In this document: piece by piece, positions 1 through 7,646 of the stretch
Layout of the letters: each line of letters begins with the position of its first letter
Position numbering within the stretch: the stretch's first letter is position 1
Assembly (NCBI GenBank): GCA_020431945.1
Contig: JAGQHH010000228.1
Location: forward strand, 1 to 12,935
DNA length: 12,935 nucleotides
Direction of reading: 5' to 3'
Origin: Cyanobacteria bacterium HKST-UBA02
GTDB taxonomy: Bacteria > Cyanobacteriota > Vampirovibrionia > Obscuribacterales > Obscuribacteraceae
Translations under genes and position numbers: made by a program
The notes under the pieces: generated by a model
What the model saw: the letters and a program-made list of their open reading frames with translations, nothing else
Databases searched by the model: none
Told to the model about the DNA's origin: nothing

Positions 1-805
1 CATTATGGTGAATATTGAGAGCGGCTGCTTTCTGCTTGAGATCATCCATGAAATAACCGGTTCCGACGATCAGGAACTGGGTACCCGGGAAGTGCTGGAG
101 AACCATGGGAACCGAATCGAGCAGGACCTGCACGCCTTTCTCGTTGACCAGCCGGCCAACATAAAGAACGATCTTCTGGTGCTCATAAGCAAAGCTGTTG
201 CGCAGGGGTCGCGGATCGAAAGGAAAATCGAAGTGCTCCGGGTCGGTGCCGTTGGGGATGATATCGATCTTGTCTTCGGGGACGTTGAAAAGCCCCTTGA
301 GCTCTTCCCGCATATGGCGGCTGTTGACGATAATCCGCCAGGACTCGAATGTAAGGCGCCATTCCATCTGATTGACATAACGCTGCAGGTCGGTGTGCAA
401 GCCGCCCATGCGCCCCTGCTCCGTAGCGTGGATCGTGCTCACCACCGGGATCCCCAGACCGCTCTTCAACACCCAGGCAGCGTCAGTGACCATCCAGTCG
501 TGGGCATGCACGACATCGAAAGGCTTTTCCATATGAAGCTGGATAGCATATTGCAGCATGCCGACATTGAGCCGGTTGATCCAGGTGAGAAAATCCGGAG
601 TGGAGTCCGTCTGGGTCTTCACCCGGTGGACATGCACTTTGCCGTCCAGCTCGTGCTCGGCGGTGCCGGGATGGTCCGCAGTCACTACATGGACGTCGCA
701 GTCGGCCTCGGCAAGCTCCCGGGAGAGCGCCCAGACGACCCGTGAGAGACCGCCAATAACCCTGGGCGGATACTCCCAGGCCAGCATCAGAACTCGTTGT
801 GCCAC
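1..805 (-). CDS. Glycosyltransferase, GT4/starch-synthase-like (3' end outside window)
   Basis: The visible part is the first 268 residues of a cytoplasmic GT-B fold glycosyltransferase that would use a nucleotide-sugar donor. Seen in the sequence: an N-terminal acceptor-side domain beginning MLAWEYPP (7-14) with the GGL glycine loop (18-20), HAHDWM at 100-105, then the start of the Glycos_transf_1 donor domain with PNGTDPEHF (184-192) and YVGRLVNEKG (215-224). The GTG start at 805 is chosen because AGGGGGAG (809-816, minus strand) sits just upstream; the next in-frame ATG is codon 7 and lacks this site. The gene follows gpsA after 52 bases and probably ends the same transcript. The family covers glycogen/starch synthases and many lipid or polysaccharide GT4 enzymes; the acceptor cannot be read from this fragment. 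The strict GT5 KTGGL motif is absent (RVIGGL instead), so GT4 is more likely than glycogen synthase. Confidence 0.88.
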   Translation of the reverse strand, partial: MAQRVLMLAWEYPPRVIGGLSRVVWALSRELAEADCDVHVVTADHPGTAEHELDGKVHVHRVKTQTDSTPDFLTWINRLNVGMLQYAIQLHMEKPFDVVHAHDWMVTDAAWVLKSGLGIPVVSTIHATEQGRMGGLHTDLQRYVNQMEWRLTFESWRIIVNSRHMREELKGLFNVPEDKIDIIPNGTDPEHFDFPFDPRPLRNSFAYEHQKIVLYVGRLVNEKGVQVLLDSVPMVLQHFPGTQFLIVGTGYFMDDLKQKAAALNIHHN

Positions 806-857
806 TTGCTCCCCCTTTCGCGTGCTTCCTTTGAAATCATGCCCGCTCGGGGCCGAT

Positions 858-1874
858 CTATTCAGTAACCAGTGGTCTCTTCATGAGAGCCATGATCGAC
901 TCCGCCGGTGTCACTTCCCCATCAAGTGTTGATCTGACCTGCCGGGCAATCGGCAGCTCGATGGCAAGTTTTTGTGAAAGTTCACAAACAGCCCTGGTGG
1001 TCGCCACCCCTTCCACGCAGGAACCGACCTCGGCGAGGGCGGCATCGAGATCCCGCCCGGCGGCGAGGCTCTTGCCCAGCCTGTAATTGCGCGACAGGGG
1101 ACCCTGGCAGGTGGCGATCAGGTCCCCCATGCCCGAGAGTCCGTAGAGGGTCGCAGGGCTTGCTCCCAGGCGGGTGGCCAGACGAACCATCTCGGCAAGA
1201 CCCCGGGTCATGAGCGCGGCTTTGGCATTGACGCCCAGATCGAGACCATCGCTGGCACCGGCGGCTATAGCGATGATGTTTTTGAGAGTGCCACCGAGCT
1301 CCACCCCGGCGATGTCGTCAGCGGCATAAAGCCGCAGGGTCCTGACACTGAGACATTCCTGGACGACTCTCGCCTTCTCCAGATCGGCACAGGCGACAAC
1401 GGCAGCGGTGGGCAGGCCGGAGCGTATCTCGAAAGCGAGATTCGGTCCGGAAAGAGCCAGGGCACAGGCGCCAGGCAGATTGCTCTCGATCACCTCCGAC
1501 ATGCGCTCCAGGGTCTCCATGGACAACCCCTTGGCGGCGCTTACCACCAGGGTGCCCCGGGCCGCTCCGGCATCGACAAGAGAAGCTGCCACCGCCTTCA
1601 TCGATTGCGAGCTGGTTGCCACGATGATCAACCGCGCACCGGATATGGCATCAGCCAGATCGGCGGTGAGATGGAGCTCCGCTGGAATTGGCACCGGTAG
1701 AGGATCCGGTAGACTGCCTGATTCTCGCAGAGCTTTCATCTTCTCTTGATTGCGCCCCCAGAGGCTCACTTTCTTGCCGGCGGAAGCGAGAAGCCAGGCT
1801 AGAGTCCCGCCCCACGCCCCGGCACCCAGTACTGCCACCCGCGAAGCTTTGAGCTCTGAAAGAGATAGTTCCAT
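858..1874 (-). CDS. gpsA: Glycerol-3-phosphate dehydrogenase [NAD(P)+]
   Basis: Cytosolic GpsA reduces dihydroxyacetone phosphate to sn-glycerol-3-phosphate, the backbone for phospholipid synthesis. The protein has 338 residues, the usual length. The N-terminal Rossmann domain shows GAGAWG (17-22). Further family signatures are SAAKGL (112-117), LSGPN (141-145), the conserved Lys in GGTLKNIIAIAAG (K198), MTRGLAEM (222-229) with its substrate-phosphate-binding Arg, and GLSGMGDLIATC (245-256). A small oddity is SGPN-L where most homologues have SGPS-F/Y. The ATG at 1874 overlaps the stop codon of the upstream GGDEF gene by one base (TGATG), so translation is probably coupled to it. That makes a housekeeping lipid-precursor enzyme part of a signalling operon. 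The glycosyltransferase follows after 52 bases. Identification is very secure; the operon link is inferred from spacing. Confidence 0.97.
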   Translation of the reverse strand: MELSLSELKASRVAVLGAGAWGGTLAWLLASAGKKVSLWGRNQEKMKALRESGSLPDPLPVPIPAELHLTADLADAISGARLIIVATSSQSMKAVAASLVDAGAARGTLVVSAAKGLSMETLERMSEVIESNLPGACALALSGPNLAFEIRSGLPTAAVVACADLEKARVVQECLSVRTLRLYAADDIAGVELGGTLKNIIAIAAGASDGLDLGVNAKAALMTRGLAEMVRLATRLGASPATLYGLSGMGDLIATCQGPLSRNYRLGKSLAAGRDLDAALAEVGSCVEGVATTRAVCELSQKLAIELPIARQVRSTLDGEVTPAESIMALMKRPLVTE

Positions 1875-3553
1875 CAGCGAAGGGTCTGGTAATTCGGATC
1901 CTTTTTGAGGTCTCCTTTAAAAACAATCGCACAATTGCGTCCGCTCGACTTGGCTTCGGCAAGAGCGCTATAAGCGTGCCCCACCCACTGCTCGAGGGTC
2001 ATGTTGGAGGCTTCGAGACTGGCGATGCCAGCAGATACGGTGGCATAAAAACCGGAATGAGACATGGTGGAATGCTGGATCGATCCGAAGTCCTGGATAA
2101 GCCTGGAAGCCAGGGAAAGAGCTTCGCCCTCGTCGATCCCTTCGGCAATGATCCCGAACTCGTCACCGCCCAGGCGCCCGATCACGTCCGATTGCCGAAG
2201 GCGCCGGCGCAGGAGCAGGGAGAGTGCCACGAGAACCTTGTCTCCACCGGGATAGCCGTGTCGTTCATTGATCGATTTGAAATAATCCATATCAAGGACG
2301 ATCAGGGCGACATAGCCCGAGCGCCGCTTCTGCTGCGCCACCACCGCCTGCCCCTGCTCCATGAAAGCAGTGTGATTGAGAAGATTGGTGAGCCCGTCTT
2401 TGTGCAGGAGCGAATTCAAGAAACGCGCTCGCTCGAGCTTGGCCGAGACCGAATTGAGCAGCAGGGCCGGTGGAACCGGCTTGACCAGGTGGTCGTCGCC
2501 GCCGGACCGAGTGCTCTCGATCCTGGCATCGAGCTGTCCCTGGGTGGTCAGGAACAGCACCGGCAGGGTGGCATGGCGCTCGTCCTGCCGGATATAGCGA
2601 GCCAGCTCGTAGCCGGTCATGCCGGGCAGCATCACATCCAGTATCACCAGATCGGGCTGGAACTGGGACATGAAAGTGTCGAAATGCTTTGGATCGGTGC
2701 AGGTCTTCACCTGATAGCCAGCCGACTCGAGAAAAGCCCGAATGAATGCCGCCTGGTCGGGATCGTCCTCCACCGAGAGAATGCGCGGAGGCTCCTGACG
2801 GGTCTTGTCGAGGAGATAACGCAGACGGCGGCACATGGCTTTGAAGTCCACCGGTCTCTCGAAATGTGCGTCGGCTCCGCAATGGATCGAACGCACCTTA
2901 TCGAGAAAACCAGTCTGCTTGCTGACTATGATGATCGCCGGCCGGTCGCCATCGGGTCTGGTGCGCACTTTTTCCACGAGCTCGTATGCATCGCCGTCAC
3001 CCAGAGGGATTTCGATGATCAGGGCATCAGGCATCTTGCGTTCGACTTCCTGGAGCGTGGCGGAAGAATTGCGGGCCTGACGCACGGTCAGCCCCATCTC
3101 CTCCACCAGTTTCGAGAGACTCGAGACATTGGTCTGATCCTCGCCTACCACGAGGACTTCTGTAGCTTCACGGATCTCGGGCTCATCGAGACCGAGATTG
3201 GTAGTCTCCTGCGGATCACCGCTTTCGCTGCCGGGAGTGAAGGCGGCGCTCAGCTCGCTGACCAGGACCTTGAGCTTTTCCACATCGATGGGATTGACTT
3301 TCGGATCGGCTCGCAGAACGCTCTCGCAATACTGCTCGCCTTCGGCTCCCAGGGTGGACACACTCTGAAACCCATACATGCTGCCGGATCCAGCCAGCCA
3401 GTGAAAATTCCGGGAGAGCCGGCGGATCAGCTCGGCATCCCGGGGGTCGGCAATGATACCGTCGAGAAGCTCGAGTATCTCGGCCAGCCGATCGCTAGAA
3501 CGTTTGAGATACTTCTGCTTTAATGCCCCGAAAGTCTCCTGCCAGGACTGCAT
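1874..3553 (-). CDS. Hpt-REC-REC-GGDEF diguanylate cyclase response regulator
   Basis: This 559-residue cytosolic protein probably makes c-di-GMP from two GTP under phosphorelay control. Domain order: an Hpt helical domain (about 1-105) with phosphoacceptor H51 in the HWLAGSGSMYG context; a degenerate receiver (about 132-250) with E181 where the Asp should be and R233 where the Lys should be; an intact receiver (about 257-376) with acidic pocket E262/D263/D264, D306 in VILDVMLPGMTG, and K358; and a GGDEF domain (about 384-548) with DGLTNLLN (386-393) and RLGGDEFG (460-467). A product-inhibition I-site RxxD (R453-D456) lies exactly five residues before GGDEF. The layout resembles PleD (REC-REC-GGDEF) with an added Hpt, and the receivers are swapped: the second, not the first, keeps the phosphoacceptor. 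It starts six bases after a CheY-like gene and overlaps gpsA by one base. Activity is inferred from intact motifs. Confidence 0.93.
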   Translation of the reverse strand: MQSWQETFGALKQKYLKRSSDRLAEILELLDGIIADPRDAELIRRLSRNFHWLAGSGSMYGFQSVSTLGAEGEQYCESVLRADPKVNPIDVEKLKVLVSELSAAFTPGSESGDPQETTNLGLDEPEIREATEVLVVGEDQTNVSSLSKLVEEMGLTVRQARNSSATLQEVERKMPDALIIEIPLGDGDAYELVEKVRTRPDGDRPAIIIVSKQTGFLDKVRSIHCGADAHFERPVDFKAMCRRLRYLLDKTRQEPPRILSVEDDPDQAAFIRAFLESAGYQVKTCTDPKHFDTFMSQFQPDLVILDVMLPGMTGYELARYIRQDERHATLPVLFLTTQGQLDARIESTRSGGDDHLVKPVPPALLLNSVSAKLERARFLNSLLHKDGLTNLLNHTAFMEQGQAVVAQQKRRSGYVALIVLDMDYFKSINERHGYPGGDKVLVALSLLLRRRLRQSDVIGRLGGDEFGIIAEGIDEGEALSLASRLIQDFGSIQHSTMSHSGFYATVSAGIASLEASNMTLEQWVGHAYSALAEAKSSGRNCAIVFKGDLKKDPNYQTLR

Positions 3554-3559
3554 GAACGG

Positions 3560-3925
3560 TCAGCTCTCCAGTATGGCTTGCACCTGGCTTGCCAGGGTGG
3601 TGGGATCGTAAGGCTTGGTGATCACATCGACAGCGCCCATGCGCTTCAACTTCTCGATCTCGGTAGTCATCGCTTTGGCAGTCAAGAAAATCACCGGGAT
3701 GTCCCTGGTAACGTCATTGGTGCGCAGAGCCTCGAGGGTAGCAGGACCATCCATGATCGGCATCATCATGTCGAGCAGGATAACATCCGGCTTTTCCTGG
3801 GATGCCACTTCGATGCCATGCTGACCGTTTTCAGCTTCGATCACATCATAGCCGCCGAGCAGGCTCAGGCTCATTTTGGCTATCTCCCGCGTGTCCTCTT
3901 CGTCATCGATGATAAGAACTCTCAT
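3560..3925 (-). CDS. Single-domain CheY-like response regulator (copy 1)
   Basis: This 121-residue protein is one receiver domain with no output domain. All phosphorylation residues are present: acidic pocket D7/D8, phosphoacceptor D52 in LLDMMMP, T82, and K104 in ITKPYD. It should be a cytosolic phosphate carrier or an allosteric regulator acting by protein contact. AGAGGTG lies just before the ATG and supports this start. The gene is six bases upstream of the Hpt-REC-REC-GGDEF gene, so the two are almost certainly co-expressed; an obvious inferred role is to hand phosphate to that protein's Hpt histidine, as Spo0F does to Spo0B. It aligns without gaps to the neighbouring receiver at 3985-4368, with about 66 of 121 residues identical by hand count, which suggests a tandem duplication. 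Confidence 0.93.
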   Translation of the reverse strand: MRVLIIDDEEDTREIAKMSLSLLGGYDVIEAENGQHGIEVASQEKPDVILLDMMMPIMDGPATLEALRTNDVTRDIPVIFLTAKAMTTEIEKLKRMGAVDVITKPYDPTTLASQVQAILES

Positions 3926-3984
3926 GCCACACCTCTTAAATTATTCCGCTCAAGCACCTGGGATTCCTTTTGATATACCCATTT

Positions 3985-4368
3985 CTAGGGAATGGAAATA
4001 TTCGCGTCTACGAGGATCGTGCGAATCTGATCGCCCAGTTTCACAGGATCGAAAGGCTTGGTGATCACAGCCAGGGCACCCAGCTTTTTCATGTCCGAGA
4101 ATTCGTCGAACATGCCCTTGGTGGTCACGAAGATTACCGGGATGCCTTCAGTTGCCGGGTTCTTGCGCATATTGGTCAGGGTCTCGATACCGTCCATCTC
4201 GGGCATGACAAGATCGAGCAGGATAACGTCCGGCTGCTCCTGCTCGGCTCTCTTGAGACCTTCCTCGCCACTCGACGCTTCCACCACGATGGCTCCGCCC
4301 AGAAGTCCCAGACAGCTACTGGCAATGGCACGAAAGTCCTCTTCGTCATCAATAATGAGAACCTTCAT
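3985..4368 (-). CDS. Single-domain CheY-like response regulator (copy 2)
   Basis: This is a 127-residue stand-alone receiver with D7/D8, phosphoacceptor D52 in LLDLVMP, T82 and K104 in ITKPFD. No DNA-binding or enzymatic output domain is present. It lies 60 bases downstream of the histidine kinase stop and 59 bases upstream of the second receiver gene, so it is the first likely phosphate acceptor from that kinase. Its C-terminus is six residues longer than copy 1 (DANISIP), and the two copies differ mostly on surface positions around residues 61-75 and 85-100, where partner contacts often lie. This fits separate partners, but that is inference. A weak AGGGGA element sits about 11 bases before the ATG. 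Annotated confidently as a receiver; its partner is unproven. Confidence 0.93.
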   Translation of the reverse strand: MKVLIIDDEEDFRAIASSCLGLLGGAIVVEASSGEEGLKRAEQEQPDVILLDLVMPEMDGIETLTNMRKNPATEGIPVIFVTTKGMFDEFSDMKKLGALAVITKPFDPVKLGDQIRTILVDANISIP

Positions 4369-4428
4369 TTAGGCTTGAGTCCCCTGGCTAGCAAGACTGA
4401 GTCATCTTAGCACATCTATAACCGGTCT

Positions 4429-6678
4429 CTAGCCGGCCTTGGTCTCTGCTGGTGCCACCACTACAGTGGAGTCAGTACGAGCCGGCGGGACGCGGAACCA
4501 GAAGGTGCTTCCCTTGCCCTCCTCCGATTCGACGCCGATCTGTCCACCATGCTGCTCGATGATCCCTTTGCAAATGGCAAGACCGAGACCGGTGCCGCCT
4601 TTCTTCTTGGCGTCGCTGGCTTCCACCTGCTGGAAACGCTGGAAGAGAAGCTTGCGGAACTTCTCCGGAATTCCCCGACCACGGTCGATGACGCGCACCT
4701 GAACGAAGCCTGCCGAGTTCTCCACCACCACGGTGACAGTCTGGCCCTTGGGAGAGAATTTGATAGCGTTGCTCAGAAGGTTGACCACAACCTGGACAAT
4801 CCGGTCGCCGTCGGCATAGACCAGAGCGTCGGAAGGCAGCAGCTCCAGCTTGATGCCGTTGTTGGCGGCGAAAGTGTTCACCGATTGCTCCGAGCGCTCG
4901 AGAATGTCTTTCATCGGGGTGTTCTCGAAAACCATGTCGAGCTTTCCGGCTTCGAGCTTTTCAATATCAAGGATGTCGTTGATCAGACCGATAAGGCGGA
5001 TAGTGTTGCGCTCGGCGATGGAGACGACTTTCTTGGCTTGCTCCGGCAAAGCCCCCATGGCACCAACCGATAGCAGGGTCAGCGATCCTCTTATAGAGGT
5101 GAGTGGCGTACGCAACTCGTGGGACACAGTGGAGACGAATTCTTTCTTCAAGCGCTCCACCTCGCGGCGCTCGGACACATCTAGAACGTTCGCCATATAG
5201 CGCTCGCCTTCGTGGGTCTTGAGCTCGCTCAAAGAGAGCTCCACCGGGAAATCCTCGCCGTTCTTCTTCAAGCAGTCGAACTCGCCGATACGATTGAGAG
5301 CCTGGTTGAAGAGAGTTTCCATGAAGGCGGTGGTGTCATTCTCATTGTGCTCGGAGAAGAATTTCGAATCGGAGAAGAGAGCCAGGAGGTGACGGCCGAC
5401 GATGTCTTCGGCCTTATAGCCGAAAATCAACTCGGCGCGGGGGTTCATCGACTCGATAAAACCGTCCTGGTTGACAATGACCAGACCGACGATCATATGG
5501 TTGATGATCGTTCTGATTCTCTGCTCACTGGCCCTGATGGCTTCTTCCGCCAGCTTGCGCTCGGTGATGTCGTGAGCGACGCAGAACATCGCGCGCTCTT
5601 TTTCGGACCAGTAAGCCGCCCAGCTCACGTTGATCTCGGATCCGTCCTTGCGACGCACTTTGTTGTCGAAGGTCATATTGCTTTTCTCGGCACGTATGGC
5701 ACGCACAGCCTTGATGGTCTCCGAGATATCCTGGGGCGCGATCACCTCGATGAAACGTTTGCCGAGGATCTCATCAGGGCTGTATCCCCAGTTGTCGTAA
5801 CAAGCAGGGTTGACGGCGACGAACTTGCCGTCCATATCGATGGAGCAGATGACATCGACGGCGTTGTCGATGACCGCTCGCTCTTTTCGCGCCGCCTCAG
5901 TGAGCGCGTCGGCCATGCTGTGGAAAACGCCGTCCAGGTGCGAGATCTCGTCCCCGCCTCCGACCGGAGGATTGAGGGGCTGACCGCGAGCCAGACGGAA
6001 AGAGTTGTCGGTAAGGATATCGAGACGGTTCTTGATACTGCGGGTGAAAAACCACAGCAAGACGAAGGCGATGAGAATATTGGCAACCACGCCACCCACC
6101 AGGAACACTTTCAGGACTGTCCGGGAGCGATTCTGCTTCTCCGGCGACTCCTGCTCGATTCGACGCTCGTCTTCGGTGAGACCGCGCAACTCGTCCTGGA
6201 GCTTGTCGGCTAGGGAGCGGATCTCCTTATACATGTGCCGGGCCCGGAACTGAGCCACATCCACCCTGTTATCGTCGATGGCGGATTTAGCCTCGCCGAG
6301 GATCTTGAGACCGGTGACCGTGATTCGCTGGAGGTTCTCCAGGATCTGCTGCTGCTTGGGATTGTCTCCCACCAGTTTCTTGAGCTCCACCAGATCTTGT
6401 GGAATCTGCCGGACGATCTTGTCGTACCGGTCGGAGAAGAGGGGGCTCTTGGTGATACTGTAGCCGCCCATGGCCACACCGGCATCATAGAAGAGCTTGG
6501 ATAGCGTATTCGCCTGGGAGATGATTGCCTTGGACCGCACCTGTCGCTGGACTTCCACCTCGGCTCGATGGAGCAGCTCGGTCAGTACGCCAAGAAAGAT
6601 CAGCTCGAAAAACAGAGGCACAAGGACGAGAATTGCTCCCTTGTGCACAATCTTCAGGTTGATCCGGGGCGGTGTCAT
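4429..6678 (-). CDS. Membrane sensor histidine kinase (2TM-HAMP-PAS-PAS-HisKA-HATPase)
   Basis: A 749-residue inner-membrane sensor kinase. Seen in order: TM1 (about 14-36); an extracytoplasmic, mostly helical stretch of about 150 residues (37-186) that could be a helical-bundle sensor; TM2 (about 188-212); HAMP (about 213-265); PAS1 (about 267-377, ending HDITERK); PAS2 (about 387-505, ending LDVSERR); HisKA with H520 in STVSHELRTPL; and HATPase_c with N-box NLLSNAIKFSP (633-643), G1 box DRGRGIP (665-671) and G2 box GGTGLGLAI (694-702). There is no fused receiver, so phosphate must leave to a separate protein; two CheY-like genes follow directly. No Shine-Dalgarno sequence is visible before the ATG at 6678, and no other in-frame start keeps TM1, so the start is fairly but not fully secure. 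The signal is unknown; PAS cofactors cannot be read from the sequence. Confidence 0.94.
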   Translation of the reverse strand: MTPPRINLKIVHKGAILVLVPLFFELIFLGVLTELLHRAEVEVQRQVRSKAIISQANTLSKLFYDAGVAMGGYSITKSPLFSDRYDKIVRQIPQDLVELKKLVGDNPKQQQILENLQRITVTGLKILGEAKSAIDDNRVDVAQFRARHMYKEIRSLADKLQDELRGLTEDERRIEQESPEKQNRSRTVLKVFLVGGVVANILIAFVLLWFFTRSIKNRLDILTDNSFRLARGQPLNPPVGGGDEISHLDGVFHSMADALTEAARKERAVIDNAVDVICSIDMDGKFVAVNPACYDNWGYSPDEILGKRFIEVIAPQDISETIKAVRAIRAEKSNMTFDNKVRRKDGSEINVSWAAYWSEKERAMFCVAHDITERKLAEEAIRASEQRIRTIINHMIVGLVIVNQDGFIESMNPRAELIFGYKAEDIVGRHLLALFSDSKFFSEHNENDTTAFMETLFNQALNRIGEFDCLKKNGEDFPVELSLSELKTHEGERYMANVLDVSERREVERLKKEFVSTVSHELRTPLTSIRGSLTLLSVGAMGALPEQAKKVVSIAERNTIRLIGLINDILDIEKLEAGKLDMVFENTPMKDILERSEQSVNTFAANNGIKLELLPSDALVYADGDRIVQVVVNLLSNAIKFSPKGQTVTVVVENSAGFVQVRVIDRGRGIPEKFRKLLFQRFQQVEASDAKKKGGTGLGLAICKGIIEQHGGQIGVESEEGKGSTFWFRVPPARTDSTVVVAPAETKAG

Positions 6679-6746
6679 GGGCGACTTGTAAAGAAACGGT
6701 ACTCTGTATATGCCACGATCAGGCCTTTTTTATTATCGAGAACGCC

Positions 6747-7604
6747 CTATTTTCCCTTCAGAGAGTCGAGGAGACTGCCCAGGGGGTCGTTTTTCTTGGC
6801 AGCGGGAGTCGGTGCCACCCGAGCCGGAGCTTGCTGGCGCACCTGTCTCACTTGTGTCCCCTGAGCCCTCTGGGGAGACGAATTGCCGCTGACTTCTCCG
6901 GCCATGTCCTCGAGGATCTGTCTGGTCTCGTCGTCCAGCAGGACTTCCGCCTGGCTTCTGGCCACGGCATAGCCGCCGGGATAGCCGTAGAAGCCGCCGG
7001 GAATCGGGCAGGTCTTGGAATGATAAGTGTCCAGGGCGACTTTATTGGCACCATTGCTCGTATATGTGACCCGGAGCGGGAAATACTTGGTCTTGGGCAT
7101 GCCGTAAGCCGCCGCAAGCATCTCGGCAAGAGCCGGTGGAATCTCGATTTCATCTGCGATCCAGCAGGTGGCTGACTGCACCGAGGCGAGATTGCGCTTG
7201 CCCGCCTGGAGAGGCTGGGAGCCGCCGCGCATCACATACTTGGTCGCTCTGAGCCCGGCGATATTGCCGGAGCCTGCTTTGGTCCAGGCGCTGTTCTGCA
7301 TCTGGGCGGCACTCCCGCCGGTGCGTGCTTGCACCTGTGCCTGCCATTCCCTGAATGTGGTCTGATACATGGAGCGGCTCTTGTCATTGAACATGGTCAC
7401 GCCCCAGCTCGGTCCCGTGGAGACGATGTTGGCCCCGGACTTGGGGTTCTGCCATTTGAACCCGTTGGGACTGACATAGATGTACTGGTCGCCCAGGGCT
7501 TCGCTCCTCTGGGTGAGAGCCCAGCCCTGCTCCTGGGCGGAGGCTCCGCCTGCGGCAAAAAACATCGCAGCCAGGGCCAGTAAGAGGGCGCATCTGAATC
7601 TCAT
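6747..7604 (-). CDS. Secreted protein of unknown function
   Basis: I do not recognise this 285-residue protein. It begins with a clear Sec signal peptide: MRFR, a hydrophobic core at 5-18, and a likely cleavage after ASA (21-23). The start at 7604 is chosen because AGGAG lies seven bases upstream; a longer reading from 7643 would add 13 residues in front of the signal peptide. The mature part has a segment rich in aromatic and beta-prone residues (about 40-200), with two cysteines (C147, C199) that could form a disulfide, then a Gly/Tyr-rich turn (about 203-212) and a basic, Pro/Ala/Gln-rich tail (about 240-272) ending in a short amphipathic helix (LGSLLDSLKGK). No catalytic motif or lipobox is seen. 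It sits between the ABC permeases and the histidine kinase (42- and 68-base gaps), so a role at the cell surface near either system is possible. Confidence is high that it is a secreted gene product, low on function. Confidence 0.8.
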   Translation of the reverse strand: MRFRCALLLALAAMFFAAGGASAQEQGWALTQRSEALGDQYIYVSPNGFKWQNPKSGANIVSTGPSWGVTMFNDKSRSMYQTTFREWQAQVQARTGGSAAQMQNSAWTKAGSGNIAGLRATKYVMRGGSQPLQAGKRNLASVQSATCWIADEIEIPPALAEMLAAAYGMPKTKYFPLRVTYTSNGANKVALDTYHSKTCPIPGGFYGYPGGYAVARSQAEVLLDDETRQILEDMAGEVSGNSSPQRAQGTQVRQVRQQAPARVAPTPAAKKNDPLGSLLDSLKGK

Positions 7605-7646
7605 CGTTAACTCCTGTGGGAGGCTCAAGGGCCTTTGTACCACAGT

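Noticed and set aside
1976..3523. A 515-codon open frame on the plus strand opposite the GGDEF gene
   Set aside because: It is fully antisense to a gene with four clear domains, and its translation has no recognisable family, skewed His/Gln/Gly composition and no ribosome site. Long antisense frames also occur opposite the permease, binding-protein and kinase genes, so they reflect codon usage.
4369..4428. Repeated TGAGTC words (4377-4382 and 4398-4403) between kinase and receiver
   Set aside because: Two 6-base direct copies are too short to separate from chance, and they form no hairpin.
6679..6746. Possible terminator or promoter in the gap before the kinase (an A6 run next to GGCC, and TATACA)
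   Set aside because: No stem precedes the A/T run on the transcribed strand and no -35 partner is suitably spaced from TATACA.
6747..7643. A longer start for the secreted protein at 7643
   Set aside because: It would place 13 residues before the signal peptide and overlaps almost to the permease stop; AGGAG is correctly spaced from the ATG at 7604.
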